From the NCBI GenBank assembly GCA_963710645.1, contig CAVQBD010000009.1, positions 1,240,001 to 1,304,000 on the forward strand: a DNA stretch of 64,000 nucleotides, in the 5' to 3' direction. The notes under the pieces are model-generated. The model was given only the letters and a program-made list of their open reading frames with translations, did not search any database and was not told the DNA's origin. Positions within the stretch are counted from its first letter, which is position 1. Every line of letters begins with the position of its first letter. Positions 15,378-23,254 of the stretch are shown piece after piece. This stretch comes from FEB-10 sp963710645. GTDB lineage: Bacteria > Acidobacteriota > Thermoanaerobaculia > Thermoanaerobaculales > Sulfomarinibacteraceae. The translations under genes and the position numbers were made by a program.

Positions 15378-16607
15378 CTATCCCGAGAACGTGATTCTTG
15401 CGAAACGGCGCTTACCAACCTGGAGCAACAGGCCGTCGGTGCGATCGGCTGCAATCTCGGTCTTCGGATCACGAACCTGTTCGCCGTCCACCTTGACCCC
15501 GCCCTGGTTCATCAACCGCCGCGCCTCTGAGTTGGACGCCGCCAGACCGGCTTCGACAACCAGCTTCGACAACAGCACCGTGGGGCCATCTGCCGCCAGC
15601 GAGATCTCCGGTATGTCGGCGGGCAGGTTGCCGCCCGAAAACACCTTCTCGAACTCGGCCTGGGCCGCGTCGGCCTCGGCAGGGCTGTGGAATTCCGACA
15701 CGATGACGCGACCGAGTTCTTTCTTGACGTCCATGGGATGGCGTTCGCCAGAGGCGACCCGAACCTTTTCAGCCTCGATCTCCTCCGCCCCGCGATCGGT
15801 CAGCAGCAACCAGTACTTCCACATCAGATCGTCGGAGACCGACATCAGCTTGCCGAACATCTCGTTGGGCGGATCTTCCACCGCCACGTAGTTGCCCAGC
15901 GACTTGGACATCTTCTCCACGCCGTCAAGGCCTTCGAGCAGAGGCAGGGTCATCACGACCTGCGGTTCCATTGCCTCCTCACGCATGACGTGGCGACCCA
16001 TCAGCAGATTGAAGAGCTGGTCGGTACCGCCGAGTTCCACATCGGTCGACAGCGCCACCGAGTCGTATGCCTGGGCGAGCGGGTAGAGAAACTCGTGCAG
16101 AGCGATGGGCTGCTGTTTCTCGTAGCGGGTACGGAAGTCGTCGCGCTCCAACATCTGAGCGACAGTGACCTTGGCCGACAGCCGAATCCAATCCTCCGAT
16201 GACAGTGCGCCCAGCCACCTCGAGTTGAAATCGATGACGGTGGTCTCGGGATCGAGAAGCTTGAAGATCTGCCGCCGGTAGGTGGCCGCGTTTTCGTCGA
16301 TCTCCTCTCGGGTCAGCTGTGGCCGGGTCGCCTTCTTGCCGGTGGGATCACCGATCAGGCCGGTGAAGTCGCCGATGAGGAACACGACCTCGTGCCCGAG
16401 TTGCTGAAAGTGCCGCATCTTACGGATGACCACCGTGTGGCCGAGGTGGAGATCGGGTGCCGACGGGTCAAAACCCACCTTCACCGACAACGGACGTCCG
16501 GTGGCGATGGACCGGCCGAGCTTGGCCCTCAGCTCTTCAATGGGTATGACGTCCACACAGCCTTTGGTGAGGTAGTCCAGCTGTTGTTGCAGTGTGAGGT
16601 CGTCCAC
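15378..16607 (-). CDS. tyrS: Tyrosyl-tRNA synthetase
   Basis: Class Ic aminoacyl-tRNA synthetase charging tRNA-Tyr. The ATP-binding HIGH-type motif is HLGHT within DPSAPDLHLGHTVV, the KMSKS motif is intact (EKMSKSLGNYV), and an S4 RNA-binding domain lies at the C-terminus (SNSEARRLMNQGGVKVDGE). Length of 409 residues and the HLGH form fit the TyrRS-II group. The start is GTG at 16607 (VDDLTLQQQLDYL), preceded by GGAGGG; earlier in-frame ATG would add a low-complexity extension. The stop is separated by about 20 bases from a TTCGACT heptamer array. Confidence 0.95.
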   Translation of the reverse strand: MDDLTLQQQLDYLTKGCVDVIPIEELRAKLGRSIATGRPLSVKVGFDPSAPDLHLGHTVVIRKMRHFQQLGHEVVFLIGDFTGLIGDPTGKKATRPQLTREEIDENAATYRRQIFKLLDPETTVIDFNSRWLGALSSEDWIRLSAKVTVAQMLERDDFRTRYEKQQPIALHEFLYPLAQAYDSVALSTDVELGGTDQLFNLLMGRHVMREEAMEPQVVMTLPLLEGLDGVEKMSKSLGNYVAVEDPPNEMFGKLMSVSDDLMWKYWLLLTDRGAEEIEAEKVRVASGERHPMDVKKELGRVIVSEFHSPAEADAAQAEFEKVFSGGNLPADIPEISLAADGPTVLLSKLVVEAGLAASNSEARRLMNQGGVKVDGEQVRDPKTEIAADRTDGLLLQVGKRRFARITFSG

Positions 16608-16689
16608 GGGCCCTCCGATTCCATCAAACGCATATGGTACCTCCCCCAGCCGCCCAGTGGTAGTTGAGTGCTCCGCACGCCCACCCACC

Positions 16690-16710
16690 ACGGTCCCGAG
16701 TCCCGAGTTA
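16690..16710. repeat. Short TCCCGAG heptamer array
   Basis: Two exact TCCCGAG units (16694-16707), located 6 bases past the stop of the M16-like gene. The same word is found at 23451, 28913, 28986 and 40114. Confidence 0.6.
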
Positions 16711-16715
16711 CGCCT

Positions 16716-18692
16716 TCAGCTGCCGGGGACGGGCAGGACGCCGGCGCCGGTGGTCTCGACTTCGCTCCACTCAGGCACTGAACCGAAGACGATGGCCAGG
16801 TCTTCTGCGGGCAGGCTCATGGTCTCGAGTTCCAGGTCGGCCGGTCTGCGCCACAGGGTGTTGCCCACAGCCACCGCCGCGCAGAGCCGCGCCCGGCCCA
16901 GCGGTCCACTCGCCGCGGATGCGACCCCTGCCGCCACCCGTCGCCGTGCGTCGACCAACTCGGCTTCTCCCGCCGGAGCGGTGGCGGTCTTCCATTGTTT
17001 CGCGATGCGACGCTCGAGATCGTCCAGCCGGCCCTTGGCCGTGACCACCAGCAGGGCGAGCCTGCGCCCCGGTACCACCGGATGCAGGACCTCCACCGTC
17101 ACACCCTCCTCGTCCGACGCCATCCGCCCGGCAACCACCTCTGAGACCACGGCGCCGGACACGTCCGAGGCCATGAGCCCAAGATTGAGCACAGCGACGA
17201 TGGTGGATGTGTCACCCGTCGCCGCCTCCCGGGTCCTGGGTTCGGTCTCCACCGATAGGACATCCGGTGTGACACCGGCGGCCGGCCCGCCGAGATTGAA
17301 CTTCTCGGCGCTCTCGACAGCCGCCTCAGCATCCGGAGCAACCATGCCGACGGCGAGGTTTCCGGGCCGAAGCAACGCGGCCGGCGACAGCTCCAAACCC
17401 TCTGAGAGACCAAGCAGCACCGCCATCATTTGCAGGGCGCGACGGCGGGCATCAGCACCCTCCAGAGGTACGGCCCGGTCATCCGACGCCACCCGCTCCA
17501 CCGCACCTTGCAGGACCTCGATGAGATCGGGAAGACCGTCTTCGGTGGAGGCAAGCTCGAGCGCGGGTGGGTTTTCAGCGATCCGGATCCAGCCCGGAGG
17601 CGCGTCGGACCTGCGCAGCTCAGCAGCGACGCGCGCGAGCACCGTGGCCGTTAGCTGTCCGTCCACATCGGGCAACAGCACCGGCCGGAGATTAATGGTC
17701 GCCAGCCCGATCCCGGGGCGCTCCAGAACCGCCATGACCAGGTCGTTGTCGAGCTGAACCACCTGGGGTCCCGGGGCGAACCGCGGGTTGTAAACCCGCG
17801 GAGGCAGCACCAGAGAAACCCGGCCCGGGTGCAGGGGCAGCCAGCCCTTGGCTGCGGAGCGCACCGACGCCTCGGTGACGCCCTCCGCCCCGAACAGGAA
17901 TTCCTGGACCGCCGCCGCGCCGCCGCTCTGCCAACGTTCCACAACCTCCTCGGCGGCTTGGGGATGTGCGCCGAGCGACGCCGTCCGACGGACCTCCAGG
18001 CGGTTTCGTGCCGCCTCGACCCGCGCCGCATCGATCCGGGAACTCTCCCCTGCCTGTGCCAGAGCGAGCCGGAGCTGGTCCAGCCGCAGATCCACCAGGT
18101 CGGGACTCACGCTCCCCTCCAACAATCCCAAATCTCCTTCGATGCGGGCGCGGAAGCCCGGCGCCTGGGGCTCCACGATATTCGGCACCATTTCCCAGAA
18201 CACCTCGATCGTGCTCCGCCTCGGGTCGCCCGGGGGCGGCAGGGGTATCTCCATGCGAATCAGCGCATCGTCCTTGGCCGCTCCAAGCCGTCGATCCACA
18301 GAGCCCTCGACCACCGTCGCCGTCTGATGCCCCACATCCGCCACCGGAATGCCGGTGAACACTCGATCGACGAGTTCGCGCAGCTCATCGAGCTGGTACC
18401 CTCCGGTCACCACCACAACCGGGGGCGCCTGGGCGTTCTCCACAAGAGCCGCTTCCACATCGGGCAGGAGATTGAGCTCGCCTCGGGTGATACTGCGAAT
18501 TTCGCCGTCCGCGTCGAGCCAGGCAACGGTGGTGGCCGCCGACAACGACTCGGTGATGACAACCAGCTCGGTGCCGTTGGCCAAGACCTCCACGTGCAGT
18601 GTCTGGGCCATCGCCGTCATCGGTAGCGCCATCAAGACCGAGGCCAGTATCGTTCCCATGAGGAACTGAGAAAAGAGTTTTTGCGAACGCAT
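16716..18692 (-). CDS. Exported M16-peptidase-like protein, apparently inactive
   Basis: A 658-residue protein with a clear signal peptide (LMGTILASVLMALPMTAMAQ). Domain texture resembles M16 (pitrilysin/insulinase) halves: GGYQLDELRELVDRVF, a DPRRSTIEVFWEMV stretch, KGWLPLHPGRVSLVLPP, and repeated alpha/beta sections of about 200 residues. The zinc-binding HxxEH motif of active M16 enzymes is not present anywhere, so it would be a non-catalytic member, as found in heteromeric M16 peptidases. No active M16 partner is in the window. Fold assignment is from pattern resemblance only and needs a profile or structure comparison. Confidence 0.5.
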   Translation of the reverse strand: MRSQKLFSQFLMGTILASVLMALPMTAMAQTLHVEVLANGTELVVITESLSAATTVAWLDADGEIRSITRGELNLLPDVEAALVENAQAPPVVVVTGGYQLDELRELVDRVFTGIPVADVGHQTATVVEGSVDRRLGAAKDDALIRMEIPLPPPGDPRRSTIEVFWEMVPNIVEPQAPGFRARIEGDLGLLEGSVSPDLVDLRLDQLRLALAQAGESSRIDAARVEAARNRLEVRRTASLGAHPQAAEEVVERWQSGGAAAVQEFLFGAEGVTEASVRSAAKGWLPLHPGRVSLVLPPRVYNPRFAPGPQVVQLDNDLVMAVLERPGIGLATINLRPVLLPDVDGQLTATVLARVAAELRRSDAPPGWIRIAENPPALELASTEDGLPDLIEVLQGAVERVASDDRAVPLEGADARRRALQMMAVLLGLSEGLELSPAALLRPGNLAVGMVAPDAEAAVESAEKFNLGGPAAGVTPDVLSVETEPRTREAATGDTSTIVAVLNLGLMASDVSGAVVSEVVAGRMASDEEGVTVEVLHPVVPGRRLALLVVTAKGRLDDLERRIAKQWKTATAPAGEAELVDARRRVAAGVASAASGPLGRARLCAAVAVGNTLWRRPADLELETMSLPAEDLAIVFGSVPEWSEVETTGAGVLPVPGS

Positions 18693-18709
18693 CTCCGCGA
18701 CATGTTAGC

Positions 18710-19666
18710 ATGCCGACGATGCATGGTGCACTCGACGTCATGGCCCCTCGAGGCGCGCTCTTCGGCCTGCTCGCGGCGGCTCTCGCATTTCCGGGAACGT
18801 TGCTCGCGGCGGCCGTCGGTCAGGGATTGGGCGCACTCCTCGGTGGCTGCACCTGGATCGGCCTCTCCATACCCATCGACCAACCGGTCTGGGCCCTGGT
18901 CAATCAACCCACCCTCCACTTCTCGGCGCTCGTCACTGCCACGGGATACTGGTGGGCCTCCTGGCTCGTTCCGGTGGCCATCGCCATCGGCGCTCTGCCC
19001 TTCCTGCCCCGGGCTCGGACCCTCGCCGCCGAGCTCTTCATACTCCACGCGGCGTGGGCTTCGGCCATCGTTGGGGTCGCCTGGCTGCCTTTCCTCGACC
19101 CGGTGGACGGTCATCTCGGACGGTGGCTTGGCCTCCACCATTTACCAAGCGAATTGCTCTGGATCGCGCCTGTGGTCGCTCTGCCCGCAGCCTTTGGTGT
19201 GACTGTCCGTCTGTTGGCTCTTCTTCGCATGGCCCGGCAGCACTCGGGCCGGGGCATTCGGCTGGCCACCGTCGGTCTCCATCTGGTGGCGCCGGCCGTC
19301 ATCTGGGCCGGAGCCGCGTCACTGCTTCGTGGTACGCCGCCGGTGATGGCCATCCTCGCCATCGTCCTGCCGATCACGGTGGCCCTGGTCGTGGCCTTCA
19401 AGGGTTACCCTCCGGGATTTCCCCACCGTCTCTCGGAGCTGCAGACCGCGAGCTTTGTCCGACTCGCGGCAGCGTTGGTGGTGGTTCTCGGGCTGGTCTG
19501 GATCGCCGGGCGGCCCTTGACCGAGGGACACCGTGCGGGCATCCTGTGGGCAGCCCCGGGGTCGTACAACAACGTACGGCCCTGGATCGAAGCGACCCCG
19601 ATTCTCTCAGGTGTGCACCCCGGCCAACAATCGGCCGGTACCGCGTCTGACAATTCATCGCTATAA
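18710..19666 (+). CDS. Hypothetical polytopic membrane protein
   Basis: A 318-residue protein with about six to seven hydrophobic segments, among them LFGLLAAALAFPGTLLAAAVG, YWWASWLVPVAIAIGALPF, LLWIAPVVALPAAFGV and FVRLAAALVVVLGLVWIA. I recognise no family; the C-terminal tail is polar. The start is uncertain: ATG at 18710, 18719 and 18740 are in frame and none has a strong ribosome-binding site. The first option leaves only 17 bases to the divergent M16-like gene, so the later starts may be right. The -10-like TATAAT of the ferritin gene overlaps its stop codon. Confidence 0.55.
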   Translation: MPTMHGALDVMAPRGALFGLLAAALAFPGTLLAAAVGQGLGALLGGCTWIGLSIPIDQPVWALVNQPTLHFSALVTATGYWWASWLVPVAIAIGALPFLPRARTLAAELFILHAAWASAIVGVAWLPFLDPVDGHLGRWLGLHHLPSELLWIAPVVALPAAFGVTVRLLALLRMARQHSGRGIRLATVGLHLVAPAVIWAGAASLLRGTPPVMAILAIVLPITVALVVAFKGYPPGFPHRLSELQTASFVRLAAALVVVLGLVWIAGRPLTEGHRAGILWAAPGSYNNVRPWIEATPILSGVHPGQQSAGTASDNSSL

Positions 19667-19711
19667 TCATCGATCGAGCCCCCGTCGTGGCGGCCCGGGG
19701 CCGCCACGACG
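19662..19711 (+). promoter_or_regulatory. Ferritin promoter -10 box and leader hairpin
   Basis: A consensus TATAAT (19662-19667) overlaps the stop codon of the preceding gene; no good -35 box is seen. The predicted leader begins near 19674 and contains a perfect hairpin with 11-base arms CGTCGTGGCGG (19683-19693) and CCGCCACGACG (19701-19711), 25 bases before the ferritin ATG. No run of T follows, so it is not a standard intrinsic terminator; a leader regulatory structure is possible. Confidence 0.5.
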
Positions 19712-19736
19712 CGCGGAGCCAGAAAGGGAATTAACA

Positions 19737-20249
19737 ATGGACGCGAAGGTTGAAAAAGCACTGAACGAGCAGATCCACGCCGAGTTCTTCTCCTTCTACC
19801 TCTACCTCTCGGTGTCGGCCTACTTCACTGCACAGCATCTGGACGGCTTCGCTCACTGGATGACGATTCAGGCGCAGGAGGAGTTTGGCCACGCCATGAA
19901 GCTCTTCGACTACCTCAACGAACGCGGGGGAACCGTGGAGCTGCTGGCGCTGGACGCCCCTCAGCGCGAATGGGCCTCACCGTCGGCGGCGGTGGAGACT
20001 GTGCTCAACCACGAGAAGCACATCAGCCGAAGGATCAACGATTTGGTGAACCTCGCCAACGCCGAAAACGACCACGCCACCACCGTTGTTCTCCACTGGT
20101 ACGTCAACGAGCAGGTTGAGGAGGAGGCGACCGCCGATACCCTCTACCACCAGGTCAAGATGCTCGAGGACAGCCCGCACGGTCTGCTCATGCTCGACCG
20201 CGAGCTGGCGGGCAGGACCCTTGCCCCGCCGGCAGAAGCTGGGGCGTAA
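19737..20249 (+). CDS. ftnA: Ferritin (non-haem, FtnA type)
   Basis: Iron-storage protein that forms a 24-subunit shell and oxidises Fe(II). The four-helix bundle and the ferroxidase ligands are visible: E in NEQIHAEFFSFYLYL (residue 17), the EEFGHAMKLFDY segment (E50, H53) and E in VNEQVEEEA (about residue 127-130). The ATG at 19737 has an AGAAAGGGA ribosome-binding site; an upstream in-frame extension crosses the preceding gene and is ignored. At 170 residues it is normal length. No haem-binding methionine of bacterioferritin is seen. Iron storage near a Fur-family gene (14478) fits general iron homeostasis, though the genes are 5 kb apart. Confidence 0.93.
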   Translation: MDAKVEKALNEQIHAEFFSFYLYLSVSAYFTAQHLDGFAHWMTIQAQEEFGHAMKLFDYLNERGGTVELLALDAPQREWASPSAAVETVLNHEKHISRRINDLVNLANAENDHATTVVLHWYVNEQVEEEATADTLYHQVKMLEDSPHGLLMLDRELAGRTLAPPAEAGA

Positions 20250-20260
20250 ACGCAACGAGA

Positions 20261-20302
20261 GTTGAATGTTCAACGTTGAACGTTCAACGTTGAACGTTCC
20301 CT
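20261..20302. repeat. Heptamer array (GTTGAAC/GTTCAAC)
   Basis: Units GTTGAAT, GTTCAAC, GTTGAAC, GTTCAAC, GTTGAAC, GTTCCCT. The word alternates with its own reverse complement, so the array can fold on itself. It begins 11 bases after the ferritin stop and runs into CCTCCCACCCGCCCGG and a cassette flank ATGGGCGCGCGATGGGCGGGCG (to about 20340) without a stem arm. Confidence 0.85.
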
Positions 20303-20365
20303 CCCACCCGCCCGGAACATGGGCGCGCGATGGGCGGGCGTCTCGCCTGCGGACCAGTGAAGTCT

Positions 20366-20466
20366 AAATTCTCAGATTTCAGTTCTTAATTTTGAATTCC
20401 CGCCCACCCTCCCATTCCCGGGTGGGTGGGGGAATTAAAAACTGAGAATTCAAAATTGAGAATTCC
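20366..20466. repeat. Mirrored heptamer arrays around CCCACCC/GGGTGGG
   Basis: Units AAATTCT, CAGATTT, CAGTTCT, TAATTTT, GAATTCC, then CGCCCACCC...GGGTGGGTGGG, then GGAATTA, AAAACTG, AGAATTC, AAAATTG, AGAATTC. Together these form a long imperfect inverted repeat whose arms are themselves built of 7-base units. It stands between the convergent ferritin and hydrolase genes. Confidence 0.85.
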
Positions 20467-20508
20467 AATTCACCGTGCATCCGAGACGGCCGCTCCAACA
20501 CCCTGCTG

Positions 20509-22206
20509 TTATGGCACCGTCACAGACCACGCCGTGAGGTCGCCGGACTCGAAGCCGTCCGCGAAAATCGACGTTATTGGCAACATGACCGCGGTGGGAT
20601 ACTCCGGACCGAACAGGATCTCCGGGTTGGCGACGATGTAGTTCGGGTCGTTGAGGTCACCGCCGTCGTTGGAGTTCCGCTCGCGGCGCTTGTAGTTGGT
20701 ACCCGCAATTGCCAGCCTGATCCGGTGGCCTGCGTTGAACACAACCGCCGTTGACCCGACGGCGACCTCGATCTCGTACTCCTCTCCGGGTGTCAGGAAA
20801 TTTTCTTCTTCGTCGCTCAAGCGCATCCTCGCCCGCTGGAGGCCGTCGGTGATCAGCATGGATCTGCCGTCCGGATAGACATCGGTGAGCCGCACGCTGA
20901 GGTCGAGATCGGGCGTGTCCGGGCGGATCCAGATGTTCGCAGTCACATCACCCATGACGACCACCGGTTGTGTGAGAACCTCGGTCGTGAATGTGAGGAC
21001 GTCGTCCCGCGACTCGATTGGGCGGATCCCTGGAAAGGCTGTTTGGTCCCAAGGACCACTTGGCTCCCCGAAGTTGCCTCCACCAAAGGTGTCCACCCAA
21101 TCGAGCGGATCGATGTGCAGCACCAGCTGCCCGGGTGGTGGAACAACCTCGCTGAGGGTTCCACTCTGTCCATCATGAGCAAAATAGAGAGCGAGGGTCT
21201 CGGCTCTCGGTGGCCAGTCGTCCATCTCGATCCAGGTGTTGCCGGGCGCGCCCGGTTCCTCCCAGGGACCCATCAGATAGATACGGACATGAGGCCAATC
21301 ATCCACCCCGGTGGCCTCGTCCTTCAACCAGTAGGCCAGCCAGTCGGACTGGAGCTGGTGGCGGTAGTCCTCGAAGGGGGTCGGGCTCGGGGGATGATTG
21401 ACGTGGTGCTGGCCATAGAGATCGTAGTGGGTTAACGGATCGATCAACAGATACTGATTCCCGGCCGCGCCGGCGCCTCCCTGATGTTGTATGACCTGAA
21501 ACGCGTGCGGCGCGCCCGGGTGAAAAAGGTCGTACCACCGTCCCATGTGAAACATCGGCACGTCAATCGTCTCGGGTGATGCCACCCAGTTCAACCCATC
21601 CCACCAGCTGTCCAACAGACGGTGAGCCAGCATGTCGGGGATGAGGTGGTTGAGATCCGGGTTCATCCAACCGAATACCAAATCTTCGAATAGGGCACCA
21701 CCCGGAAACCCGACGTGGTGGTAGCGATCCGGACTCTCGTGGGCCGGGGCGAGGCACTTCAGCGCCGACGGGGCATTCTGCGCAACGGCGTATTGTGCCG
21801 CAGCCAGGGCCGACCTGCCGATCATCCCCACCTTGCCATTGCTCCAATTCTGCAGAGCGATCCACTCGATGGTCGCGCGCCCATCGGACGGTTCATCCTC
21901 CCAGAAGTACCAACTGCCCTGAGATTCACCAAAGCCGCGGGTATCCTGGGAAACCAATGCGTATCCTTCCGCGAGATAGTCGGTTTCATCGAAATTTTCC
22001 CGACCATAGGGAGTTCGAATCAACACGGTCGGAAACGGGCCCGGACCATCCGGCAGCCATACCTCGGTCGCGAGGAGAATGCCGTCCGGCATTTCCACCG
22101 ATTCGGTGAATTGTTGCTGTGCCTCTGCCGTGAGCGGAAAAACGCTCACAACCAGCAGGCAACACATGACGAAGAGAACGCTTAGATGTCGTTTCTCAAT
22201 TTTCAT
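20509..22206 (-). CDS. Exported CocE/NonD (S15-type) alpha/beta hydrolase with DGFESGD tail
   Basis: A 565-residue secreted serine hydrolase of the X-Pro dipeptidyl-peptidase/cocaine-esterase family. A signal peptide (HLSVLFVMCCLLVVSVFPLTAEA) precedes the hydrolase domain: PVLIRTPYGR-like block TVLIRTPYGRENF, DTRGFGESQG, and the nucleophile elbow GMIGRSALA in which Ser replaces the GxSYxG spelling; the C-terminal jelly-roll (DVTANIWIRPDTPDLDLSVRLTDVYPDGRS, HRIRLAIAGTNY) is complete. The last residues, SIFADGFESGDLTAWS, form a short tail outside the family and look like a lineage-specific C-terminal signal. Peptide or ester substrate is unknown. Confidence 0.82.
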   Translation of the reverse strand: MKIEKRHLSVLFVMCCLLVVSVFPLTAEAQQQFTESVEMPDGILLATEVWLPDGPGPFPTVLIRTPYGRENFDETDYLAEGYALVSQDTRGFGESQGSWYFWEDEPSDGRATIEWIALQNWSNGKVGMIGRSALAAAQYAVAQNAPSALKCLAPAHESPDRYHHVGFPGGALFEDLVFGWMNPDLNHLIPDMLAHRLLDSWWDGLNWVASPETIDVPMFHMGRWYDLFHPGAPHAFQVIQHQGGAGAAGNQYLLIDPLTHYDLYGQHHVNHPPSPTPFEDYRHQLQSDWLAYWLKDEATGVDDWPHVRIYLMGPWEEPGAPGNTWIEMDDWPPRAETLALYFAHDGQSGTLSEVVPPPGQLVLHIDPLDWVDTFGGGNFGEPSGPWDQTAFPGIRPIESRDDVLTFTTEVLTQPVVVMGDVTANIWIRPDTPDLDLSVRLTDVYPDGRSMLITDGLQRARMRLSDEEENFLTPGEEYEIEVAVGSTAVVFNAGHRIRLAIAGTNYKRRERNSNDGGDLNDPNYIVANPEILFGPEYPTAVMLPITSIFADGFESGDLTAWSVTVP

Positions 22207-22499
22207 GAACTTTTCCTTTGTTTTTCAATATGGGTTCTGAGGGTCGGATTGTCATGCGGATAATGTGCGGAAAATGTGATTTCGGGTTTCTGCTTGGGAG
22301 GGTGGCTTCTTCGTTCGGTTCATCCGGGGAATCGTGAGATTGACTGTGGTTACATTCGAAATGCGGAATTCGAAATTCGAAAATTCCATCGCACCGACTT
22401 CGTGTGCAGTTCCGGATTCCATCGAGAGGCAGGCTATGAACCGTGCGGGTTCGCCACTTCAGCGACAGCGTCCAGAATGCCTGGTGGAAGGCGCCCCGA
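22207..22499. repeat. Intergenic region with TTCGAAA heptamers
   Basis: No gene recognised in this gap. An array at 22354-22388 reads ATTCGAA, ATGCGGA, ATTCGAA, ATTCGAA, AATTCCA. The same words, including the odd ATGCGGA unit, recur at 62812-62846, so whole arrays and not only words are copied. The hydrolase promoter region is AT-richer than its surroundings (22207-22300). Confidence 0.7.
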
Positions 22500-22853
22500 T
22501 CAGGGCTTTGGGTTGAGCAAACGCCAGGTCATGGCACGGACCTGATCGAAAAGCTGCAGCGAAGCGCTCGCGCGAGTGGAGTCGATCGCTCCGGCGTGAA
22601 CCAGGAGGCGAAGATGGCAGTCGACCTCTTTCGCGGAGCCGTAGGCGATTCGCCAGTGATGGAACCGATCCCGGCCCGTTCGGCCGTGTCCTTCTGCAAT
22701 ATTGGCGGGAACCGATGACGCCGATCTGATCGCCTGATCTGCGAGGCTCTTGACGGGAGCCGGCACTCGTTTGACAAGGGAGATGGCTTCCCCGGCAGCT
22801 TCGATGGCCTTGCCGTAGACGATGAGTTGGTTGCCTTGGTACGCGTCGATCAT
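22500..22853 (-). CDS. Four-helix-bundle protein (23S rRNA intervening-sequence-protein family)
   Basis: A 117-residue protein of the small four-helix-bundle family first noticed inside 23S rRNA intervening sequences and also related to the Avd accessory protein of diversity-generating retroelements. The hallmark SSVPANIAEGHGR lies at about residues 46-58, followed by FHHWRIAYGSAKEVDCHLRL. ATG at 22853 is chosen because GGAGG stands 5 bases ahead of it; an earlier ATG has none. It is a stand-alone gene here, not embedded in rRNA, and no reverse transcriptase is near. A 27-base perfect inverted repeat lies 35 bases upstream. The molecular role of stand-alone members is not established. Confidence 0.85.
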   Translation of the reverse strand: MIDAYQGNQLIVYGKAIEAAGEAISLVKRVPAPVKSLADQAIRSASSVPANIAEGHGRTGRDRFHHWRIAYGSAKEVDCHLRLLVHAGAIDSTRASASLQLFDQVRAMTWRLLNPKP

Positions 22854-23254
22854 GATCACCTCCGGGTCGTTCATTGAGTTCTCCCGACGTCGATCTGTTT
22901 CCGGATGTCAAGGGTCGTCTGACGACTTGTCTTGCCCTTGACATCCGGAAACAGATCGACGATTTCCTCCCAGCGAACGACCCGGAGGGGATCACGATGC
23001 GCTCCCAGGGAACATCGATCAGCGACAGTCGGCAGTCGGCAGCGGCCGGGACAGGGACAGCAACCGGCGTCCGGGGCAGATGGCAGCATCGGTGATCAGC
23101 GACCGCAATTTGGGGCAATCGCCGCTAAACACCGCCGCGGCCCCTGATCGCTGACGCAGCCGCCGATCACGGACGCTGTCCCTGATTGCCGTCGCTGTTT
23201 CGCGCACGGAGACGGGCACGCAGAAACCCCACCTCACGCTTTCCCGGATGAACC
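22854..23254. other. Gene-less region with long inverted repeats
   Basis: A 27-base perfect inverted repeat occupies 22888-22914 and 22935-22961 around a 20-base loop that begins with its own small hairpin (TCGTC-T-GACGA). After it come loose heptamers at 23027-23050 (CGACAGT, CGGCAGT, CGGCAGC) and a weaker inverted pair GATCAGCGACCGC (about 23094) with GCGGCCCCTGATCGCTG (about 23137). Short open frames on both strands here only read through the inverted repeat and have no coding support. Confidence 0.7.

Noticed and set aside
15246..15530. Short frames starting RRDPKVSEVARPPIAP, recurring at several loci
   Set aside because: They are translations of the hairpin cassette flank, not a gene family.
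22500..22853. 23S rRNA intervening sequence
   Set aside because: No rRNA sequence flanks the four-helix-bundle gene.
22874..23095. Small open frames on both strands reading DVKG..LDIRKQID
   Set aside because: Both only translate the two arms of the 27-base inverted repeat, hence the similar peptides on opposite strands.
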